Assembly: GCA_964619485.1 (NCBI GenBank)
Contig: CAZUCI010000020.1
Coordinates: 1-39,862, forward strand
Length of the DNA stretch: 39,862 nucleotides
From: UBA2882 sp964619485
GTDB taxonomy: Bacteria > Bacillota > Clostridia > Lachnospirales > Lachnospiraceae
Direction: 5' to 3'
Shown: positions 34,152-39,862 of the stretch, one piece after another
Layout of the letters: every line of letters starts with the position of its first letter
Numbering within the stretch: position 1 is the first letter of the stretch
Notes under the pieces: model-generated
Told to the model about the DNA's origin: nothing
Seen by the model: the letters and a program-made list of their open reading frames with translations, nothing else
Database searches by the model: none
Made by a program: the position numbers and the translations under genes

Positions 34152-34597
34152 GCCGTTGGGAAAGATATTTATCAAAAGAAATCGGAATTGAATTTAAAGC
34201 CTGCTTATACTTTTTTGCATTCCTGTTTTTCTATTGTATGGTAGAAATTTGTAAAGGAAACTTTCAAGCCAGTATGTTGATTATGGCAGAGATGATTTTT
34301 ACCAATTATGCCATGGGATATGTACAGGTTTTCCTGATGGATAACTTTGATGAAGCAGAGCAGTTAGGAGCCAAAGAAATAGTGTGCATGTCCATTTGTA
34401 TCGGGCTTTATACCGCTATTTCGTATCTTGGAAACTGGTTTGGACGTTCGCCTGTTGTGACCTTGATTTTTGTAGCTTACCTAATCCTTTTATATGTCTG
34501 TGTGTATCTGGTATATAAATTAAAGCGCAAAATAGATACAAGACAATTAAATCATATGCTTGCAGATTTTAAGAATGCTGAAAAAAGCAGCAAATAA
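34148..34597 (+). CDS. DUF3021 membrane protein (first module)
   Basis: 149 residues with four transmembrane segments (about 18-36, 40-65, 78-98, 105-125) and a charged C-terminal tail, the DUF3021 layout. It overlaps the LytTR gene by 4 bp. In known LytTR regulatory systems this partner inhibits the regulator by keeping it at the membrane. A similar pair occurs at 38734-39608. Confidence 0.85.
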   Translation: MSRWERYLSKEIGIEFKACLYFFAFLFFYCMVEICKGNFQASMLIMAEMIFTNYAMGYVQVFLMDNFDEAEQLGAKEIVCMSICIGLYTAISYLGNWFGRSPVVTLIFVAYLILLYVCVYLVYKLKRKIDTRQLNHMLADFKNAEKSSK

Positions 34598-34612
34598 AGG
34601 AGGTGTTAAGGT

Positions 34613-35419
34613 ATGGAAAAAGAAATGGTAGAAAAATTTATTGAATCCGAGAGAGGTAAAACATTTTATTGGGTTTCGCCAAAAGAAAATGCACTAACCC
34701 TGGTCTTTTTGCCGGGATTAACAGCGAATCATACGCTGTTTGAAAAGCAGATTGAGAGATTTGGAGAAGAGTACAATATTATTGTTTGGGATTGTCCCTG
34801 CCACGGAAAATCAAGACCGTATGAAGAATTCAGTTACTCTAAGGTAACGGGTGAATTGTACAATATATTAAAGGCGGAAAGCGTAGCAGAAGCAGTTTTT
34901 ATCGGACAGTCTCTTGGAGGAATGATTGCTCAGTATTTTATTCATTGTTATCCTCACATGGCAAGAGGTTTTATATCAATTGACAGTGCTCCTTTTGGAG
35001 ATTATTATTCCAGGTCAGATTTCTTTTGGTTAAATCAACTGGAATGGATGTGTAATTTGTTCTCTGATAAGACCTTAAGAAAATCCATGGCCAGGGCTTG
35101 CGGAAAGACAGAGTATGCACAGAATAAAATGATAAAAATGCTTTCCGATTATGATAAGAAAGAGTTATGCCATTTGATGTATATTGGTGAGGCAGCATTT
35201 ATTCCGGAAAATATGGATATGAAATTGTTGTGTCCGACCGTGTTATTGTTAGGCGAAAAAGATCAGGTTGGAAAGGTTGCATCGTATAATAAAGAATGGA
35301 CAAAAAGGACGCAGTTTCCACTGCATATTATAAAAGGCGCAGCACATAATTCAAATGAAGATAATCCCGAGGAAGTTAACAAAATAATAGGTGAGTTTTT
35401 ACATAAAGTACAAATATAA
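34613..35419 (+). CDS. Alpha/beta hydrolase
   Basis: 268 residues of the alpha/beta hydrolase fold without signal peptide. The nucleophile elbow is GQSLGG with Ser100. The oxyanion strand is VFLPGLTANH, an acidic residue lies in LLLGEKDQVG, and the histidine is in AAHNSNEDNP. The substrate cannot be told; esterase, lipase or thioesterase are all possible. It starts 15 bp after the DUF3021 gene behind AAAGGAGGTG, so it is part of that operon and perhaps modifies the compound handled by the ABC transporter downstream. Confidence 0.8.
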   Translation: MEKEMVEKFIESERGKTFYWVSPKENALTLVFLPGLTANHTLFEKQIERFGEEYNIIVWDCPCHGKSRPYEEFSYSKVTGELYNILKAESVAEAVFIGQSLGGMIAQYFIHCYPHMARGFISIDSAPFGDYYSRSDFFWLNQLEWMCNLFSDKTLRKSMARACGKTEYAQNKMIKMLSDYDKKELCHLMYIGEAAFIPENMDMKLLCPTVLLLGEKDQVGKVASYNKEWTKRTQFPLHIIKGAAHNSNEDNPEEVNKIIGEFLHKVQI

Positions 35420-35450
35420 ATCCGATTTTTAAATATTGAGAAGGGGGAAC

Positions 35451-35467
35451 GTAGTAGACACTACTAC
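35451..35467 (+). promoter_or_regulatory. Short hairpin between an AAGGGGG site and the ABC ATPase start
   Basis: GTAGTAG (35451-35457) and CTACTAC (35461-35467) pair around ACA. A strong AAGGGGG (35441-35447) lies before it, but it is 32 bp from the ATG at 35480. Only a weaker AGGA (35471-35474) has a normal distance. The hairpin may modulate translation. Confidence 0.4.
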
Positions 35468-35479
35468 TACAGGAATAAT

Positions 35480-36361
35480 ATGGAAAAATATGCGATTGAA
35501 ATTAAGGATTTGAAAAAGTCATATGGCAAACACCGTGGCGTTGAGCAGCTGTCTCTTCAGGTAAAAACAGGGGATATTTATGGCTTTTTGGGACCAAATG
35601 GAGCAGGAAAATCCACAACCATCAGAAGTATGCTGGGACTCATCCACTATCAGCAGGGAACTGTTAAAATCCTTGGAATGGATGCAGTAAACAGCCATAC
35701 GAAAATCCTGAAAAAGGTTGGTTATATGCCATCGGAGGCCATGTTTTATCCACAGATGAAAGTGTCTGAGGTAATCAGGTTTGCAGCAGACTCCAGAGGA
35801 ATGGATTGCAAAAAAGAGGCAGAGAGACTCTGTGAAAAATTGCAGTTAGACACGACGAAAAAGATTTCAGAATTATCATTGGGTAATCGAAAGAAGGTTA
35901 GTATTGTCTGTGCCATGCAGCATAAGCCGGAGCTGCTGATTTTTGATGAACCAACCTCCGGGCTTGATCCGCTGATGCAGGATGCTTTTTTTGAACTGGT
36001 TCTGGAATACAATAAGCAGGGAACAACCTGTTTTCTGTCTTCCCATGTATTGTCAGAAGTCAAGAAATATTGTCACAATGTGGCCATAATCAAAGAAGGT
36101 GAGCTGGTGCTTACTGACAGTGTGGAAAATCTGATTAAAAGCGACCTGCGTAAGGTACGAGTGAATACGGACGTGTCCCTTAAAGATTTTGCCGGAGTCA
36201 GCAAGTATGAACAAATCGGTGAGGAACAGCGTTTTATTTATACGGATGAAATCCAGAAGCTGGTAGATGAACTTGGCGGCCATAGGGTGAAGGAATTATT
36301 GATTGAAGAACCGGATATGGAAGAAATCTTTATGCATTTCTATAAAAAGGAGGAATCGTAA
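35480..36361 (+). CDS. ABC-2 type transporter ATP-binding protein
   Basis: 293 residues with Walker A GPNGAGKS, signature LSLGNRKK, Walker B LLIFDEPTSGLDP and the H-loop SSH. The last 90 residues form the extra C-terminal domain typical of DrrA-like exporter ATPases. Its stop is immediately before the permease ATG. Being downstream of LytTR-DUF3021, it is a probable target of that regulator. Substrate unknown; drug, peptide or lipid export are typical. Confidence 0.9.
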   Translation: MEKYAIEIKDLKKSYGKHRGVEQLSLQVKTGDIYGFLGPNGAGKSTTIRSMLGLIHYQQGTVKILGMDAVNSHTKILKKVGYMPSEAMFYPQMKVSEVIRFAADSRGMDCKKEAERLCEKLQLDTTKKISELSLGNRKKVSIVCAMQHKPELLIFDEPTSGLDPLMQDAFFELVLEYNKQGTTCFLSSHVLSEVKKYCHNVAIIKEGELVLTDSVENLIKSDLRKVRVNTDVSLKDFAGVSKYEQIGEEQRFIYTDEIQKLVDELGGHRVKELLIEEPDMEEIFMHFYKKEES

Positions 36362-37153
36362 ATGACTTTACTTAAACATGAATTAAAAGAAAATTGGAAA
36401 AGCTTTTTAATCTGGACAATTTCCATTGTGGTCATTTGCTTTGGCTGTCTATTGATGTATGGAAGCCTGGAAGAATCTTTGGATGAGATGGCACAGATGT
36501 ATGCCAATATGGGAAATTTTTCAGCAGCATTTGGTATGGATCGGATAAATATTGGTACCATGGAGGGCTTTTATGCTACCGAGATTGCCATTATGTTTGG
36601 ATTGGGAGCAGCTATGTATGCGGCTATGCTTGGAAGTGCGATTTTATCAAAGGAAGAGGAAGGGCATACCGTGGAATTCCTGTTTACGCTTCCACAGAGC
36701 AGAAAAAAAGTTGTGTTGGTAAAATATGCAGCCATGTTTTTGTTGGTTTTACTTTTGAATCTCATTGTTGTGGCATTTTCGCTTCTTGGATTTGCCTGTA
36801 TGGGCAATGAAGTGAATCTCCAGGGCTTCTGGTTGTACCATGGCATTTGTTTTCTTATGGAAATGGAGATAGCTACAATTTGTTTCCTGATATCGGCTGT
36901 CACTACCAAAAAGAATGTGGGGATTGGTATCGGTCTGGTAATTCTGCTTTATGCCGGTGATATGATGTGCCGCCTGATTCCGGATTTGGAAGATTTAAAA
37001 TATGTGATTCCCTATTACTATGCCAATGCCGTTGATCTTTTTCAGGACGGACTGGATGGAAAGGGTCCGATGCTTGCGACAGCTGCCGCAATGATTGTTC
37101 TATGCTTTGCGGCTTCCCTGATAATTTATGACAGAAAAGATTTAAAAGCCTAA
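36362..37153 (+). CDS. ABC-2 type transporter permease
   Basis: 263 residues with six membrane segments and the ABC-2 layout; a large loop follows the first segment (SLEESLDEMAQMYANMG...). It starts directly after the ATPase stop, with AAAGGAGG before it, so the pair is coupled. Together they should export an unknown substrate. The 3' end runs into an 18-bp tandem array that covers the stop codon. Confidence 0.88.
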   Translation: MTLLKHELKENWKSFLIWTISIVVICFGCLLMYGSLEESLDEMAQMYANMGNFSAAFGMDRINIGTMEGFYATEIAIMFGLGAAMYAAMLGSAILSKEEEGHTVEFLFTLPQSRKKVVLVKYAAMFLLVLLLNLIVVAFSLLGFACMGNEVNLQGFWLYHGICFLMEMEIATICFLISAVTTKKNVGIGIGLVILLYAGDMMCRLIPDLEDLKYVIPYYYANAVDLFQDGLDGKGPMLATAAAMIVLCFAASLIIYDRKDLKA

Positions 37154-37242
37154 AATGCATCCTGTATTGAAAATGCATCTTGTATTGAAAACACATTTTA
37201 TAATGAAAAATGCATCTTATATTCAAAAAATGCATCTTACAG
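37152..37242. repeat. 18-bp degenerate tandem array after the permease gene
   Basis: Five units of the form AAAATGCATCTTGTATTG begin at 37152, 37170, 37188 (diverged), 37206 and 37225. The first covers the permease stop codon and the last ends 10 bp before the -35 box of the next promoter. Confidence 0.85.
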
Positions 37243-37251
37243 CCTGAAATA

Positions 37252-37280
37252 TTGTAGAGAAAACAAAATCCCGTTATAGT
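37252..37280 (+). promoter_or_regulatory. Putative promoter of the membrane hydrolase gene
   Basis: TTGTAG (37252-37257) and TATAGT (37275-37280) are 17 bp apart, 32 bp before the start. Both are partial matches to consensus. Confidence 0.5.
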
Positions 37281-37312
37281 TGCACTATCAAAAAAGAAAG
37301 AGGTGCTGTGTA

Positions 37313-38704
37313 ATGGGATTTTTAATTTGGATTATTTTATTGGCGATTGAGATATTTTTTGGAGTGTTTAGTCTCATCAGGAAAAGTACAAAGAAGCAAT
37401 GGATCAGGAATCGTTTTTATGTCCGCTTGGCAGAATTGGCAGTATTTATGCTGTTTTTACTATTCGGACTGGTAAACATGGGAATCCGGTATGAGATTCT
37501 CTTTGGCATTTTGTCATTGCGGGCCATTTTTTCGGGAATTTATTTCGCAACCACAGGACAGAAGGCGGATAAAGAGGACCCGCTGATCATTGGACGTATC
37601 ATTTGTGGCATGGCTGGAACAACAATCTTACTGCTTTTTACCATCATTCCTGCCTGGTTGATTTCTGATTATAATGGACTGCCAACAACCGGCGAATATA
37701 AAGTTGCAGAAGTATCTACCATATGGACTGATGCTTCCAGAACAGAAACCTTTGAAACTGATGGTTCAAATAGAGAGGTACCAGTTCATTTCTGGTATCC
37801 TGAGGATGGAAAAGGGGGAGAAAAATATCCACTGGTTATTTTTTCTCATGGTGCATTTGGATTTTATAAAAGTAATTTCTCAACTTACGAGGAGTTAGCC
37901 AGTCATGGTTATGTAGTGTGCAGTTTGGATCATCCTTATCATTCCTTTTTTACCAGGGATACCGATGGAAAACTGATTACGGTAAATCAGGACTTTTTAA
38001 ATAGTGTCATGTACATCAATGAGAAGGATACTCCGGAAGAGGAAATATTTGAAACCGTAAGTGGTTGGATGAAAATTCGTACTGGTGATATGAACTTTGT
38101 TTTGGATACTATAGAGGGAAAATGTCAGGAAGCAGTGGGAAATACAGAAGTAAATGTTGATCAGGCTGATGACAGCAAAAACCTGGATCGTGCGACAAAA
38201 GATGAACTGGAAAAGATGTTTTTGCAAATTGATTGTGATAAAATTGGGGTAATGGGACATTCTCTTGGAGGTGCCACAGCAGTTGCCATGGGAAGGGAAA
38301 GAGATGACATTGATGCAGTCATCGATTTAGATGGTTCGATGTTCTCGGAACAAAAAGAGTTTAAGGATGGAAAATATTCTTTTTATGATGAACCATATCC
38401 TGTTCCACTGTTAGCAATTGATAACGAGGAACATCATACCCAGGCTGAGGAGCTGGGGGCTTTATATGTGAACCATGAAGTTGTAAAAAATGCAGTTGAC
38501 GGCAGAGAAACATATTTCAAAGGGGCAGGCCATATGAATTTTACTGATTTGCCACTATGCTCCGAGCCTTTGGCTGCGTATCTGGGAACAGGGAGCATTG
38601 ACAAAACAAAGTGTATAGAAGAAACAAATGCCATTGTACTGCAGTACTTTGATCATTATCTGAAGGGTAAGCCTGAGCTAACTATAAAAAAATTTTACGA
38701 GTAG
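37313..38704 (+). CDS. Membrane-anchored alpha/beta hydrolase, PAF-acetylhydrolase-like
   Basis: 463 residues when started at 37313 behind AGAGGTG. Three to four transmembrane helices occupy about residues 1-115. The outer domain is an alpha/beta hydrolase with GHSLGGA (Ser317), an acidic residue in AVIDLDGSM, and the His in GAGHMNF. The VPVHFWYPEDGKGGEKYPLVIFSHG region resembles platelet-activating-factor acetylhydrolase and dienelactone hydrolase relatives. The substrate is unknown; an ester or lipid at the membrane is likely. It lies between the two LytTR modules and may be controlled by one of them. Confidence 0.78.
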   Translation: MGFLIWIILLAIEIFFGVFSLIRKSTKKQWIRNRFYVRLAELAVFMLFLLFGLVNMGIRYEILFGILSLRAIFSGIYFATTGQKADKEDPLIIGRIICGMAGTTILLLFTIIPAWLISDYNGLPTTGEYKVAEVSTIWTDASRTETFETDGSNREVPVHFWYPEDGKGGEKYPLVIFSHGAFGFYKSNFSTYEELASHGYVVCSLDHPYHSFFTRDTDGKLITVNQDFLNSVMYINEKDTPEEEIFETVSGWMKIRTGDMNFVLDTIEGKCQEAVGNTEVNVDQADDSKNLDRATKDELEKMFLQIDCDKIGVMGHSLGGATAVAMGRERDDIDAVIDLDGSMFSEQKEFKDGKYSFYDEPYPVPLLAIDNEEHHTQAEELGALYVNHEVVKNAVDGRETYFKGAGHMNFTDLPLCSEPLAAYLGTGSIDKTKCIEETNAIVLQYFDHYLKGKPELTIKKFYE

Positions 38705-38706
38705 AA

Positions 38707-38719
38707 AAACTGCAATTTG
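38707..38719 (+). promoter_or_regulatory. Second copy of the AAACTGCAAYTTG box before the second LytTR gene
   Basis: AAACTGCAATTTG at 38707-38719 matches 33616-33628 except for one transition, and a G run follows in both places. Here it lies only 15 bp before the ATG, overlapping the ribosome site, which would suit repression or is a relic of module duplication. Confidence 0.45.
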
Positions 38720-38733
38720 TGGGGGGGAAGCAT

Positions 38734-39180
38734 ATGGATGTAAAAGTCCGGAAAATAGAAACAACACAAAAGGAGCTGGTGGAAATTTCCTGTCATGAGC
38801 TGACAGATTCTGTGAGAGAAATTGTCTTTTTTATCAAATCAAGACAGGGACAGCTGTCAGGGATATTGGATGGAAAACAGTTTGAAATACCAGTGGGAGA
38901 TATTCTGTACGTGGAAGCGGTAGACAACCGGGTTTTCCTCTATACGCTGAATAAGACCTATGAGACGAAACAGAAGCTGTATGAGCTGGAGGAAGGACTG
39001 GTGCAAAAGGAATTCTTACGCATTTCTAAATCCACAATCCTGAATCTGCTGAAAGTAAGGGCGTTAAAGCCTGGTATGAATGGACGTTTTGTAGCACTAC
39101 TTAAAAACGGAGAAGAGGTTATGATTTCAAGAAAATATGTGCCGGATCTGAAAAAGAGATTGAAGGGGGAGATTTTATGA
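38734..39180 (+). CDS. LytTR-type DNA-binding regulator (second module)
   Basis: 148 residues when started at 38734, where GGGGGGGAAG gives the ribosome site; an ATG at 38719 would lie within it. The LytTR domain covers about 50-147 (ILYVEAVDNRVFLYT, LRISKSTILNLLKVR, VMISRKYVPDLKKRL). It resembles the first module in length, layout and C-terminus, so the two probably arose by duplication. It overlaps the following DUF3021 gene by 4 bp and is probably regulated by it. Likely target: the ABC transporter that follows. Confidence 0.88.
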   Translation: MDVKVRKIETTQKELVEISCHELTDSVREIVFFIKSRQGQLSGILDGKQFEIPVGDILYVEAVDNRVFLYTLNKTYETKQKLYELEEGLVQKEFLRISKSTILNLLKVRALKPGMNGRFVALLKNGEEVMISRKYVPDLKKRLKGEIL

Positions 39181-39608
39181 GCATGCAGGAATTGATCAAA
39201 CAGCTCGTTTTTTGTTTTTTTGTCATTACGTCACTGGTCAACGTAGCCATCTATGTCTTGGGAAGTATGTTTATGCCGGATGCCGCATTGGGATATGACG
39301 CTTTTCTGTCGCCGCTCATTTTTGGATTTTTCAGTCTGTTTCCTGTTTTGATTATGTACTCCAAGAGGGAGCTTTCGGTAAAGGAGCTGGTAATTCGAAA
39401 AGTTCTACAGCTGGTTTTACTGGAAATATTGTTATATTTTGTGGCTTTTGGTTCCACAAAACAGGATGTGAGAGTTATAATAGCTTTTGAGGCAAGCGTG
39501 GCAATTATCTGTGTGCTGGTAAACATTATTTTGTGGATGCTTAACAGCCATCAGGCAATGGAACTCAGCAAAGAGTTAGAAGAGTTTCAAAAGAGCCAGG
39601 ATGCTTAA
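39177..39608 (+). CDS. DUF3021 membrane protein (second module)
   Basis: 143 residues with four transmembrane segments and a charged tail (ELEEFQKSQDA). It starts in the LytTR stop (ATGA). The layout matches the first DUF3021 gene at 34148, though the sequences have diverged widely. In known systems it is the inhibitory partner of the LytTR regulator. Confidence 0.85.
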   Translation: MSMQELIKQLVFCFFVITSLVNVAIYVLGSMFMPDAALGYDAFLSPLIFGFFSLFPVLIMYSKRELSVKELVIRKVLQLVLLEILLYFVAFGSTKQDVRVIIAFEASVAIICVLVNIILWMLNSHQAMELSKELEEFQKSQDA

Positions 39609-39638
39609 AATTGAATAAGGATAAAGGGGTGTAAAAGA

Positions 39639-39862
39639 GTGGAATCAATTATTTCTTTAAACAATGTTTCCAAGGAGTTTAAGGTACTCAACCGCAGAGA
39701 AGGTATTAAGGGAAGCCTTCAGGACCTGTTTTCCCACGATTACAAAATTGTGCATGCGGTAAACAATATCTCCATGGAAATACAGCCGGGAGAAATCGTG
39801 GGCTATCTTGGACCTAATGGCGCAGGAAAGTCAACGACCATTAAGATGATGACCGGCATTTT
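39639..39862 (+). CDS. ABC transporter ATP-binding protein, 3' end outside the window
   Basis: A GTG at 39639 behind AAAGGGG opens a frame to the window end (about 74 codons). The product begins VESIISLNNVSKEFKVLN, has an insert after the first strand (GIKGSLQDLFSHDY) and reaches Walker A (GPNGAGKS) near residue 65. That insert is typical of the larger ABC-2 ATPases next to two-permease exporters. It lies 30 bp after DUF3021 and is the probable target of the second LytTR module. Confidence 0.85.
   Translation, partial: MESIISLNNVSKEFKVLNRREGIKGSLQDLFSHDYKIVHAVNNISMEIQPGEIVGYLGPNGAGKSTTIKMMTGI

Overview
The window looks like a chromosomal piece of a gut-type Clostridia, most likely Lachnospiraceae. 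This is inferred from the gene families (PPi-type pyruvate phosphate dikinase, MATE and NhaC pumps, a cytosolic permuted GH3 glucosidase, LysM-GH18 spore-type hydrolase, LytTR-DUF3021 modules, DUF2812 and PadR), the AGGAGG-type ribosome sites and the AT-rich intergenic DNA. It is draft sequence: ten Ns interrupt a symporter gene at 22468-22477. No rRNA, tRNA, CRISPR array or intact insertion sequence was seen.

Layout. 1-4750: a terminator, then a large STAND-type HEPN-NACHT gene (putative anti-phage NTPase) cut by two in-frame TGA codons and one frameshift. 4755-6104: MATE pump. 6278-9741: XRE regulator, ABC ATPase and ABC permease, probably one self-regulated unit. 9850-13146: NhaC antiporter, second MATE pump and two small membrane proteins. 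13316-15943: ppdK. 15944-16516: non-coding, with the ppdK terminator, an unusual cluster of eight TGTCCA/TGGACA words and a 14-bp tandem array.

16517-20216 is an accessory island: a PD-(D/E)XK-like protein (minus strand), a J-domain protein, a coiled-coil protein with an 18-bp VNTR, and an Abi_2 (HEPN) abortive-infection gene put out of frame by an exact 10-bp tandem duplication. 20383-25459: SPL-type radical SAM protein with a structured leader, an SSS symporter (minus), an SDR epimerase and a LysM-GH18 hydrolase. 25533-30447: GH3 enzyme with permuted domain order, then a lipoprotein with in-frame repeats and a probable beta-helix. 30576-32330: a scarred segment with a DUF134-NifX protein lacking its N-terminus, an ORF6N protein apparently inserted there, and a Rpn-like remnant, bracketed by two near-identical terminator hairpins. 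32514-39862: PadR-DUF2812, then two LytTR-DUF3021 modules, each ahead of ABC transporter genes and interleaved with two alpha/beta hydrolases; the last ABC ATPase runs off the end.

The most notable theme is that both HEPN ribonuclease-type defence genes (RNxxxH motifs at 673-690 and 19878-19895) are broken by small lesions, one of them potentially reversible. Short tandem duplications are also frequent in the second half of the window. These could be phase-variation or recent slippage sites.
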